The notes under the pieces were generated by a model. It was not told the DNA's origin and searched no databases. It saw only the letters and a list, made by a program, of their open reading frames with translations. A program made the position numbers and the translations under genes. Of a stretch of 6,584 nucleotides of DNA, positions 1-6,580 are shown piece after piece. The DNA comes from Syntrophaceae bacterium UBA2208 (GTDB taxonomy: Bacteria; Desulfobacterota; BSN033; UBA1163), in the NCBI GenBank assembly GCA_002327885.1, contig DCUS01000037.1, positions 1 to 6,584 on the forward strand. The letters run 5' to 3'. Positions within the stretch are counted from its first letter, which is position 1. Each line of letters begins with the position of its first letter.

Positions 1-1179
1 AACTCTATAAAAGGGAATCTTTCGACGGTGAAACATTTCGTCTGCGATGGCGAGGGAGGGGAAAGCGTGCTCAATTATGAGGATCTCATCAGCGGCGCTG
101 ATCCCGAAGAGCCGGATGTGAAGGTATCTCTCGACGATGAAAATCTGATTCTCTACACTTCCGGGACAACGGGTGTACCAAAGGGTGCCGTTCTGACGCA
201 TAAAAACAGTTTATTTAACGGATATACGATGATCATGGATTATCAGCTCACGCACGATGATATCGTGCAGGTAGCGCCTCCGTTGTATCATTCTGCTTCG
301 CTTAATGGTTTTTTGGTTACAGCCGTGATTTTAGGAGCAACGATGGTGCTTCATAAACAGGTGATCCCGCGTGACATGTTTCAGGCGATACAGGACGAGA
401 AAATTACCAAGACATGGGGGCCGGCGACCATGTGGAGGATGCTCATAAACGATCCCGCTGTCAATGAATATGATCTCAGCTCCACGCGTCTGGTGGTAAA
501 CGGCGCGATGTACATGCCTGCCCATATGCGTAAACAGTTATTATCGCACTTCCCCAATGCCGAGATGGGCGATACGTATGGCATGACAGAAGCTTCCCCC
601 TGTACAACCATACTTCGCCCGAAAGATGCATTAAGGAAACCTGCTTCGGTGGGAGTGCCCCTGACAGTCTGTGATGTAAAAATCTTCAATGAAAAGGGCG
701 AGGAATTGCCGGCCAATGAGACAGGAGAGATCGTAAACAGGGGCAACTTTATGAAGGGATATTACAAGATGCCCGAGGAGACTGAGGCAGTGATAAAAAA
801 TGGATGGTTCTATACCGGCGATCTCGGTATGAAAGACGAGGAGGGTTTTATCTATCTCGTGGATAGGAAGAAGGATATGATTGTCAGTGGAGGAGAGAAC
901 GTCTACTCTAAAGAGGTGGAAGAGGTGGTCTCTACCCATCCAAAGGTTCTTGAGGTTGCGGTTATAGGTTTGCCTGACGAGAAGTGGGGTGAGGTTGTAA
1001 CGGCTGTGGTTGCGTCAAGGCCCGAAGAAGAGATCACTGAGGAGGAAATCATTGAATATAGTAAAAAAAGTTTGGCAGGATATAAATGTCCGAAGATAGT
1101 TAAGTTCATCGACAATATCCCCAAAAATCCGGCCGGAAAGATTGTGAAGTCGAAATTGAAGAAATTGTATTCATCTTAA
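1..1179 (+). CDS. Acyl-CoA synthetase (FadD-like, ANL superfamily), 5' end cut off by the window
   Basis: Activates a carboxylic acid to its CoA thioester through an acyl-AMP intermediate, probably in the cytoplasm. The frame is open from base 1, so the GTG at 28 is not the true start. With residue 1 set at that GTG, the motifs are: ATP-loop YTSGTTGVPKG (43-53), the PLYH substrate/ATP segment (H88), YGMTEA (184-189), YTGDLG (262-267), the hinge DRKKD (279-283) followed by SGGENVYSKEVE, and PKNPAGK with the catalytic lysine K371. All are canonical. Only 9 codons precede the GTG inside the window. Family members usually have some 150-200 residues before the ATP-loop, so roughly 100-150 N-terminal residues lie upstream. 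The gene ends in TAA 50 bases before the next ligase on the same strand. The family resembles medium/long-chain and FadD13-like ligases; the substrate cannot be read from the sequence. Arginine codons are mixed (4 CGN, 5 AGR), between the extremes of the other genes. Confidence 0.95.
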   Translation, partial: NSIKGNLSTVKHFVCDGEGGESVLNYEDLISGADPEEPDVKVSLDDENLILYTSGTTGVPKGAVLTHKNSLFNGYTMIMDYQLTHDDIVQVAPPLYHSASLNGFLVTAVILGATMVLHKQVIPRDMFQAIQDEKITKTWGPATMWRMLINDPAVNEYDLSSTRLVVNGAMYMPAHMRKQLLSHFPNAEMGDTYGMTEASPCTTILRPKDALRKPASVGVPLTVCDVKIFNEKGEELPANETGEIVNRGNFMKGYYKMPEETEAVIKNGWFYTGDLGMKDEEGFIYLVDRKKDMIVSGGENVYSKEVEEVVSTHPKVLEVAVIGLPDEKWGEVVTAVVASRPEEEITEEEIIEYSKKSLAGYKCPKIVKFIDNIPKNPAGKIVKSKLKKLYSS

Positions 1180-1198
1180 ATAGAAGATGCGCTATAAT
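1170..1198 (+). promoter_or_regulatory. Possible sigma70-type promoter ahead of the paired ligases
   Basis: A perfect TATAAT lies at 1193-1198 in the short gap after the first ligase. The matching -35 position, 17 bases upstream (1170-1175, TTCATC), agrees with TTGACA at only three of six positions and overlaps the end of the upstream gene. Transcription would begin near 1205 and leave a leader of about 25 bases containing the SD. A TATAAT can arise by chance in this AT-rich gap, and read-through from the upstream gene is equally plausible. Confidence 0.3.
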
Positions 1199-1216
1199 TA
1201 AAAAAGACTATATGAG

Positions 1217-1223
1217 AGGAGGG
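1217..1223 (+). promoter_or_regulatory. Strong Shine-Dalgarno for the second ligase
   Basis: AGGAGGG sits 6 bases before the ATG at 1230, which is near-ideal complementarity and spacing. It fixes the start of the 555-residue ligase and suggests efficient initiation. Confidence 0.85.
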
Positions 1224-1229
1224 TAAAGT

Positions 1230-2897
1230 ATGATTTTAGTAAAACAAGAACAGATAAAAAAATATGAAGAGGCGGGAGTTTGGACAAAGGAGACGCTATT
1301 GGACACCTTTAAGGAGAGCGTCCGGAAATATCCCGAGAGGATGGCTCTATTAGACCCGCCGAACAAGGAACGCCTAGTAGGGTTGAAGCCAGAAAGGCTT
1401 ACCTACCAAGAATTGGATAATGCTATAGATGCAGTGGCTACGGCGTTGTTAGATATGGGCGTAAAAAAAGACGATGTTATAGTAGCACAATTGCCAAATA
1501 TCTGGGAGTTGGCCATGCTCTATTTTGCAGTCTGTAGAGCAGGAGGAATTCTTTCTCCTTTACCTGTACAATGGAGGGAGAAAGAGTTGAGATATATACT
1601 CGATCTAACGAAGTCAAGGTATTTCATTACTGTAGGAGAATTTCATGGATTCAAACATCTTGAGATGGGCAAGAAACTGCAATCTGTGACCAATCTCCAA
1701 CATCTGATTTCATTAGAAGAGCTAAAGAAGATGACTAAGGGGCCAGCAAAAAAAGATGAGCTCAATAGGATAAAGATAGATGCAAATGACGTTTTTAATA
1801 TCCAGTGGACATCCGGTACGGAGGCGGAGCCAAAAGGTTGTCCTATGAGTCACAATAATTGGAGATATGCATGCAATGTGGTTTCAAAGGCTTGTCTGCT
1901 GGAGACGGGTGATACCATACTCTGTCTTGCCCCACTGGTAAACATGACCTCTATTGGCGTAAATTTTATGCCATGGCTGGCAATGTCAGGCACCTTCGTT
2001 TTACATCATCCGATCGACCCGGGGATTTTTATCAGGCAAATAATGGAAGAAAAAGTAAATTTCACCATCATAGTTCCAGCGATGTTAAACATGATCTTAA
2101 AGCACCCCGATGTTGATAAATTCGATCTTAGCAGTATAAAATCATTGGCCAGCGGTTCTGCTCCCCTTTCGCTTTTTGCTTTAAAGGAATTTAAGAGGAG
2201 ATGGGGGATAGAGTTAATAAATATATGGGGGCAGAGCGAGGGGACCGGAAACTTTAGTGGGCCACTTACCACCCCAGAACTGGAAAAGAGAGTGGATATG
2301 TTCCCGAGACTCAAAAAGGAGATAAAGTGGGGTATCGATCCTGCGGTGGACGTAACTGAGACTAAGATTGTCGATACAGTAACAGGGGAGGAGTTGTCGA
2401 GGCCGGGTGATGTGGGTGAATTGCTCTTTAGAGGGCCATTTACCATTCCTTGTTACTTTAATCAGCCCGATTTCACTGAGAGAGCCTTTGAGAAAGACGG
2501 TTTTTTCCATACTGGTGACCTATTCATGATCAAAGACGACAGATATATGAGCTTCTTTGATCGTAAAAAAGATATGATCATCCGTGGCGGTTTTAACATC
2601 AGCGCTCAGGAGGTAGAGAATGCTTTGCTGGGGCACCCAAAAATCCAGGATGTAGCGGCCATTGCAATGCCGGATGAGATAATGGGAGAGAAAACCTGCG
2701 TCTATGTAGTACCGAAGAAGGGAGAAACGGTTACGTTAGATGATGTCACCGCCTTTATAAAACAACAAGGGGTTGCGACATATAAACTACCTGAAAGATT
2801 GGAGATTATAGACGCCATACCAAGAACTCCGGTTGGAAAGATTGTTAAGGGAAAATTAAGGGAAGATATAAGGAAAAAATTGGAGGGCGAAAAATGA
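1230..2897 (+). CDS. Aryl/alicyclic-acid-type acyl-CoA ligase (ANL superfamily), paralogue A
   Basis: Predicted to adenylate a carboxylic acid and transfer it to CoA. The 555-residue length is full for the family. The N-terminal half carries RLTYQELD (56-63) and the QLPN segment (87-90) typical of DhbE/EntE-like aryl-acid ligases. The ATP-loop reads WTSGTEAEPKG (193-203), with Ala where the family consensus has Gly or Ser. The segment that is usually PL-x-H reads APLVNMTS with N238; DhbE-type enzymes also have an Asn nearby that contacts the aryl acid. Further motifs are WGQSEG (333-338), HTGD (427-430), the hinge DRKKD (444-448) with RGGFN, and PRTPVGK with catalytic K537. The start is set by a strong SD, and the end overlaps the next gene by ATGA. 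Arginine is coded by AGA/AGG in 21 of 25 cases. By resemblance, likely substrates are benzoate-like or cyclohexane/cyclohexene carboxylates, but this is inference. A siderophore adenylation role is less likely because no carrier-protein or siderophore gene is seen here. Confidence 0.93.
   Translation: MILVKQEQIKKYEEAGVWTKETLLDTFKESVRKYPERMALLDPPNKERLVGLKPERLTYQELDNAIDAVATALLDMGVKKDDVIVAQLPNIWELAMLYFAVCRAGGILSPLPVQWREKELRYILDLTKSRYFITVGEFHGFKHLEMGKKLQSVTNLQHLISLEELKKMTKGPAKKDELNRIKIDANDVFNIQWTSGTEAEPKGCPMSHNNWRYACNVVSKACLLETGDTILCLAPLVNMTSIGVNFMPWLAMSGTFVLHHPIDPGIFIRQIMEEKVNFTIIVPAMLNMILKHPDVDKFDLSSIKSLASGSAPLSLFALKEFKRRWGIELINIWGQSEGTGNFSGPLTTPELEKRVDMFPRLKKEIKWGIDPAVDVTETKIVDTVTGEELSRPGDVGELLFRGPFTIPCYFNQPDFTERAFEKDGFFHTGDLFMIKDDRYMSFFDRKKDMIIRGGFNISAQEVENALLGHPKIQDVAAIAMPDEIMGEKTCVYVVPKKGETVTLDDVTAFIKQQGVATYKLPERLEIIDAIPRTPVGKIVKGKLREDIRKKLEGEK
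2882..2887 (+). promoter_or_regulatory. Internal Shine-Dalgarno for the third ligase
   Basis: GGAGGG lies inside the last codons of the preceding gene, 6 bases before the ATG at 2894. The stop of one gene and the start of the next share ATGA (2894-2897). The arrangement supports translational coupling and fixes the start. Confidence 0.85.
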
Positions 2898-4558
2898 TTT
2901 TGGAGAAAGAAGAAAGAATCAGGGAAAATACGGAAAAGGGTTATTGGCGCCGAGAAGAAACTTTTCTAGATGACTTTAAGCGAAATGCAAGGTGGTATCC
3001 TGAGAGAGTGGCTTTGGTGGATCCGCCAAATAAAGAGAGCTTGGTGGGATTAAAGCCGGAGAGGCTTACTTATAAAGAGCTGGATAGAGCAGTAGATGCA
3101 GTAGCAACGGCTTTTTTGGAGATGGGGGTCAAGAAAGACGATGTCATTATCATGCAGCTTCCCAATACTTGGGAACTGGCAATGCTTTATCTCGCCATTG
3201 CCAGAGCAGGGGCGACCGCTTCTCCTATGCCCATACAGTGGAGAAAAAAAGACTTGGGTTATATGGGGAATTTAACCAAAGCCAAGATATTCATTACGGT
3301 GGAGGAATTTCACGGATTTAAGCATTTGGAGATGGGCAAGAAAATGCAATCCGAGCTCACCGATCTGAAACATGTAATTTCCTTGGGAGAACTTAAGGAG
3401 ATAGCTGGTAGGAAGTCGGATAGTAAGAGGCTGGATGAAATCAAGGTAGATCCCAACGATATCTTCTGGCTGGAGTGGACATCCGGAACCGAGGCGGAAC
3501 CCAAAGCCTGCCCCATGAGCCATAATAACTGGTATGCTCAAAGCAACCTATTTTTGGAGCTTTATGAATGCAGAATGGGTGACATAATACTTGAGCCCGC
3601 CCCCTTGGTGAACATGACATCGGCTACACAATATTTTCCATGGCTCAGAACAGCCGGAACCCTTGTCTTGCATCATCCATTTGATGCGGAAATTTGTATT
3701 CAACAGTTGATACAGGAAAAGGTCAATCGTGCCATATTGGTTCCGGCAATGCTCACCATGGTGTTAAAACATCCCAAGGTGGATGAGTTCGACCTCAGCG
3801 CCATGAGAACATTGGTAACCGGTTCAGCACCTCCTGCTCTTTTTGCCCTTCAGGAATTTAAGAGACGGTGGGGGATAGAAATCGTGAATAATTGGGGGCA
3901 GAATGAAGGGACAAATCTTATCAGCGGACCGGTTACCAGTTCTATGGAAGAAAGGCTGAACTTCCCGCAGTTTGGGAAAAAAGGCGAGAAATGGCCGTGT
4001 GAAGCCTTTTTCGGGGGCATTGAAACCAAGATCGTAGATGAGACGGGAAAGGAACTGACAAAGCCGGGTGAAGTTGGAGAATTGCTTTATAAAGCTCCAA
4101 GCGTGATACCCTGTTATTTTAAACAGCCAGAGATGACAAAAGCCGCGTTTGAACCGGATGACTTCTTTCATACAGGAGACCTATTCAAGATAGAGAAGAA
4201 TAATTTTGTTTGCTTCTTCGACAGGATGAAGGATATAATCATAAGAGGCGGTTTTAACATCAGTGCCCAAGAAGTGGAAAATGCGGTGCTGGCTCATCCA
4301 AAGGTAAAGGATGCCGCGGCCGTTGCAATTCCTGACGAAGTGATGGGTGAAAAGACATGTATCTGTGTAGTGCCCAAGAAAGGAGAGACGATCACTTTGG
4401 AAGACATAGTTTCTTTGATGAAACAACAAGGGTTTGCCACATATAAGCTTCCTGAAAGATTGGAAATTATAGATGAGGTGCCAAGGAATCCCGTCGGAAA
4501 GGTTCTGAAGAAAAATTTAAGGGAAGACCTAAAGAAAAAATTAGGAAAGCCAAGTTAG
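2894..4558 (+). CDS. Aryl/alicyclic-acid-type acyl-CoA ligase (ANL superfamily), paralogue B
   Basis: A 554-residue paralogue of the preceding ligase, about 60% identical by eye along its whole length, with near-identical stretches such as DPPNKE(S/R)LVGLKPERLTY and FHGFKHLEMGKK. It should form an acyl-AMP and then an acyl-CoA. Motifs are WTSGTEAEPKA (195-205), APLVNMTS (N240), WGQNEG (334-339), HTGD (426-429), DRMKD (443-447) with RGGFN, and PRNPVGK with catalytic K536. It shares the Ala-containing ATP-loop with its twin. It departs further with PKA in place of PKG and Asn in place of the usual Thr/Ser before the conserved Glu of the fifth motif. The segment after APLVNMTS also differs from the twin (ATQYFPWLRTAG against IGVNFMPWLAMSG, one residue shorter). 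This points to a different substrate or altered kinetics. The essential Lys, Asp and Glu residues remain, so it is probably active. Arginine codons are AGR in 20 of 25 cases, like its twin. Confidence 0.93.
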   Translation: MILEKEERIRENTEKGYWRREETFLDDFKRNARWYPERVALVDPPNKESLVGLKPERLTYKELDRAVDAVATAFLEMGVKKDDVIIMQLPNTWELAMLYLAIARAGATASPMPIQWRKKDLGYMGNLTKAKIFITVEEFHGFKHLEMGKKMQSELTDLKHVISLGELKEIAGRKSDSKRLDEIKVDPNDIFWLEWTSGTEAEPKACPMSHNNWYAQSNLFLELYECRMGDIILEPAPLVNMTSATQYFPWLRTAGTLVLHHPFDAEICIQQLIQEKVNRAILVPAMLTMVLKHPKVDEFDLSAMRTLVTGSAPPALFALQEFKRRWGIEIVNNWGQNEGTNLISGPVTSSMEERLNFPQFGKKGEKWPCEAFFGGIETKIVDETGKELTKPGEVGELLYKAPSVIPCYFKQPEMTKAAFEPDDFFHTGDLFKIEKNNFVCFFDRMKDIIIRGGFNISAQEVENAVLAHPKVKDAAAVAIPDEVMGEKTCICVVPKKGETITLEDIVSLMKQQGFATYKLPERLEIIDEVPRNPVGKVLKKNLREDLKKKLGKPS

Positions 4559-4598
4559 ATAAACTTCAATGTTATTGACTCGACAGTCCGAAGTTTTA

Positions 4599-4634
4599 CC
4601 GCCATCAGGCGGCCAGCGGCATCCGGTATTGCCG
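4599..4634. repeat. Two adjacent small inverted repeats
   Basis: CCGCC-ATCA-GGCGG at 4599-4612 can form a 5-bp stem with a 4-base loop. Five bases later, CGGCA at 4617-4621 pairs with TGCCG at 4630-4634 across 8 bases. Neither is followed by a run of T on either strand, so an intrinsic terminator is unlikely. They begin 41 bases after the stop of paralogue B and could affect 3'-end stability, or they may be part of a dispersed repeat. Confidence 0.45.
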
Positions 4635-4822
4635 ATTGCCGCAGCGCTTCGACATAATTATCGTGTAAATCGGGTCATTGCTGAATGCGCGAAAATTCTG
4701 GAAGTATTTTTGCCGGAGCACCGACTGGACGACTTTTTCGGAAGGGATGGGCGAGCTGACGGTCCCTAGCTATTCCTCCCGTGTGCCGTTCCAAACGGAT
4801 TGCTTTCGAACCTCCTGAAGCC

Positions 4823-4851
4823 TTGGCGTCAATTTTCGATTCGTCTTTAAA
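4823..4851 (+). promoter_or_regulatory. Possible promoter of the fourth ligase
   Basis: TTGGCG (4823-4828) and TTTAAA (4846-4851) each match the sigma70 consensus at four of six positions and are exactly 17 bases apart. The pair lies 45 bases before the start codon. It would fit a gene separated from its upstream neighbour by a long spacer, but matches of this quality are common by chance. Confidence 0.27.
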
Positions 4852-4883
4852 ACCAGCCAGGGAAGTTGAAACACTCAAAAGCA

Positions 4884-4891
4884 AAGAAGGA
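4884..4891 (+). promoter_or_regulatory. Shine-Dalgarno for the fourth ligase
   Basis: AAGAAGGA lies 5 bases before the ATG at 4897. Together with the family-typical distance from this start to the first conserved segment (residues 22-40), it supports the chosen start. Confidence 0.7.
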
Positions 4892-4896
4892 TTAAA

Positions 4897-6564
4897 ATGA
4901 ATTACTCTATCGTTGACGGCTGTCCATCCACATCTGGCGACAATTATCCCCTGAACACCTCTAGCATCATCAGAGGCGCTGCCCGGACCTACCCGGAAGT
5001 CGAAATCGTTTCCCGTAAAACAGACGGCACTCTTTTTCGGTACAATTATGGCCAAGCCTACAAGAGAATTCAGCAACTTGCCAACACCCTGAAGAAACTC
5101 GGCGTTAAGCCGGGTGATCGGATCGGGGTGATGGAATGGAACACCTACAGACATTTTGAACTCTACTTCGCCATTTCAGGTATCGGCGCAGTGGTGCTTC
5201 AGATGAATCTTCGTTTGTCACCCGTTGATCTGGCCTATGTGGTAAATCACAGTGAGGCTCGTTTTATTTTTGTGAGCGACACTCTTTTGCCCCTTATTGA
5301 AGCCGTTGCCGGTGAGCTATCGACTGTAAAAGGGTTTGTTGTCATCACCGACAAAGATCTGAATGATATCAAAACCAGCCTGACGTCCGTTCAAAGCTAC
5401 GAAGCGCTCTTGGAAGAATCACCGGCAGGCTTCGAATGGCCCATGATCAACGAGACTTCCGCTTATAGCGCATGTTATACCTCGGGAACCACCGGAAAAC
5501 CGAAAGGCGTTTATTACTCCCACCGTTGCATCTATCTCCATACAATGCTTATAGCCTACAGTTTCCAACTGGGATTGAGCGATGTGATTATGCAAACGGT
5601 TCCGATGTTCCACGGCCAAGGATGGGGCGTCTGGCTCTCCGCACCGCTGGTCGGGGCCAAGCTCGTTTTCCCGGGCCGTTATACTATGGAAACCACTGAC
5701 ATCCTGGTTGATCTAATGATATCGGAAAAGGTTACCTTTAACTGTGGTGCGCCGGCCATCTTCATGCCTATGCTGAATTATATTCGCACCTTGCCGGAAA
5801 AGCCTGATTTCACAGGGTTGCGAATGGTCTCTGGCGCTACCGAGCCGCCTCTATCGATGATGCGGGGGTATTATGATTTGGGTAGGGCTAAAATCATTCA
5901 CGCCTATGGGGCCACAGAAACGACACCGGTTGTTACAGTGAACCATTTCAAACCGACCATCCAGGGCTGGACCCAGGAACAGGAGTGGAAAAACCAAAGA
6001 AAACAAGGCTTACCCGTGGTTGGGCTGGACATCAAAATCATCGGTGCGAATGGGAAGCCGGTGCCCGCCGATGGTGAAACAGTCGGTGAGTTACTTGTTC
6101 GAGGCCCCTGGATCACAGCCAGTTACCACAACGATCCACGAACCGAGGATTGTTTCGATGATGAAGGGTACTGGAAAAGCGGCGATGCGGGCACCATTGG
6201 CGAGCATGGATATGTCAAGATTACGGACAGGTTCAAAGATGTGATCAAAAGCGGCGGAGAATGGATATCATCCATCGATCTTGAAAATGCGATCATGGGG
6301 CATAAAGACGTAAAGGAGGCCTGCGTCGTTGGCCTTGCCCATCCCAAATGGCAGGAACGGCCGCTGGCCTTGGTCGTTCTCCGTGAGGGGACGCCGGGAA
6401 CAGTCACCAAAGAGGACATTTTGGCTTCCATCGGTGAGCAATTTGCCAAATGGCAACTCCCTGACGATGTTGTTTTCGTCAAGGAAATCCCCAAGACCAG
6501 CGTGGGAAAACTGGACAAGAAGGCCGTTCGCAAAGAGTTCGAACATTTTTTTGTAAAAGAATAA
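4897..6564 (+). CDS. Medium/long-chain acyl-CoA synthetase, AlkK-like (ANL superfamily)
   Basis: Predicted fatty-acyl-CoA synthetase that activates a free carboxylic acid to acyl-CoA, feeding beta-oxidation or a related pathway. All hallmark segments are canonical: YTSGTTGKPKG (194-204), VPMFHGQGWG (H239), YGATET (337-342), SGD (428-430), hinge DRFKD (444-448), GGEWISSIDLEN (453-464) and TSVGK with catalytic K538. The MFH-xxx-WG and GGEWISS signatures are those of the AlkK / Thermus long-chain synthetase group, and the 555-residue length fits it. It is therefore only distantly related to the three upstream ligases. Arginine is coded by CGN in 16 of 22 cases, the reverse of the two preceding genes. 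It follows a 338-base spacer, ends in TAATAG, and is followed by an SD. Chain length and whether the natural substrate is aliphatic cannot be decided from sequence. Confidence 0.94.
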   Translation: MNYSIVDGCPSTSGDNYPLNTSSIIRGAARTYPEVEIVSRKTDGTLFRYNYGQAYKRIQQLANTLKKLGVKPGDRIGVMEWNTYRHFELYFAISGIGAVVLQMNLRLSPVDLAYVVNHSEARFIFVSDTLLPLIEAVAGELSTVKGFVVITDKDLNDIKTSLTSVQSYEALLEESPAGFEWPMINETSAYSACYTSGTTGKPKGVYYSHRCIYLHTMLIAYSFQLGLSDVIMQTVPMFHGQGWGVWLSAPLVGAKLVFPGRYTMETTDILVDLMISEKVTFNCGAPAIFMPMLNYIRTLPEKPDFTGLRMVSGATEPPLSMMRGYYDLGRAKIIHAYGATETTPVVTVNHFKPTIQGWTQEQEWKNQRKQGLPVVGLDIKIIGANGKPVPADGETVGELLVRGPWITASYHNDPRTEDCFDDEGYWKSGDAGTIGEHGYVKITDRFKDVIKSGGEWISSIDLENAIMGHKDVKEACVVGLAHPKWQERPLALVVLREGTPGTVTKEDILASIGEQFAKWQLPDDVVFVKEIPKTSVGKLDKKAVRKEFEHFFVKE

Positions 6565-6574
6565 TAGACGGTTG

Positions 6575-6580
6575 AAGGAG
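6575..6580 (+). promoter_or_regulatory. Shine-Dalgarno of a probable downstream gene beyond the window
   Basis: AAGGAG lies 10 bases after the stop of the AlkK-like ligase and 4 bases from the window edge, so a start codon should follow within a few bases. This suggests that the fourth ligase is the first or an internal gene of an operon continuing rightward. Confidence 0.5.

Larger units (their letters stand above)
1230..4558 (+). repeat. Tandem gene duplication (two homologous ligase genes head to tail)
   Basis: The two halves, 1230-2897 and 2894-4558, encode proteins that align over almost their full length with few indels. Most synonymous positions have diverged, so the duplication is not recent. 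One block is much closer at DNA level: 2760-2813 against 4421-4474 matches at 48 of 54 bases by hand count. Confidence 0.85.
4559..4896. other. Spacer of 338 bases with no recognisable gene, only broken short frames
   Basis: On the + strand three short frames tile the spacer: 4569-4769 (66 codons from an ATG with no SD), 4669-4818 (open but without a credible start), and 4760-4900, whose TGA overlaps the next gene's ATG. None matches a family I recognise. On the - strand one frame is open across nearly all of the spacer apart from a single TGA near 4674. This may be remnant coding DNA, a degenerate insertion, or a regulatory spacer. I found no T-tract terminator after the upstream gene and no transposase motif. 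Confidence 0.6.

Noticed and set aside
28..30. GTG as the start of the first ligase
   Set aside because: The frame is open to the window edge, and the protein would lack the N-terminal part found in all full-length family members. It is simply a valine codon in a truncated gene.
2006..2510. Overlapping - strand frames of 98-146 residues inside paralogue A
   Set aside because: They are antisense to a gene with clear family motifs and show none of their own.
1063..3250. Runs of seven A (1063-1069, 1463-1469, 1748-1754, 3244-3250) as programmed slippage sites
   Set aside because: All lie in Lys-containing stretches of intact full-length genes. No alternative frame of useful length follows, and such runs are expected at this codon use.
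1230..4558. Siderophore-type (EntE/DhbE) stand-alone adenylation domains
   Set aside because: Similarity to that group is visible, but no isochorismatase, carrier protein or NRPS gene is nearby. A degradative CoA-ligase role fits the context better, though it is not proven.
4599..4634. Intrinsic terminator after paralogue B
   Set aside because: The stems are only 5 bp and no T-tract follows on either strand.
4569..4769. 66-residue + strand frame in the spacer as a real small gene
   Set aside because: It has no SD before the ATG, no recognisable domain, and it overlaps other equally open frames. I kept it only as part of the spacer description.
4675..5154. 159-residue - strand frame
   Set aside because: More than half lies antisense to the 5' part of the AlkK-like gene, and it has no recognisable motif or clear SD. 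Most likely a shadow frame.
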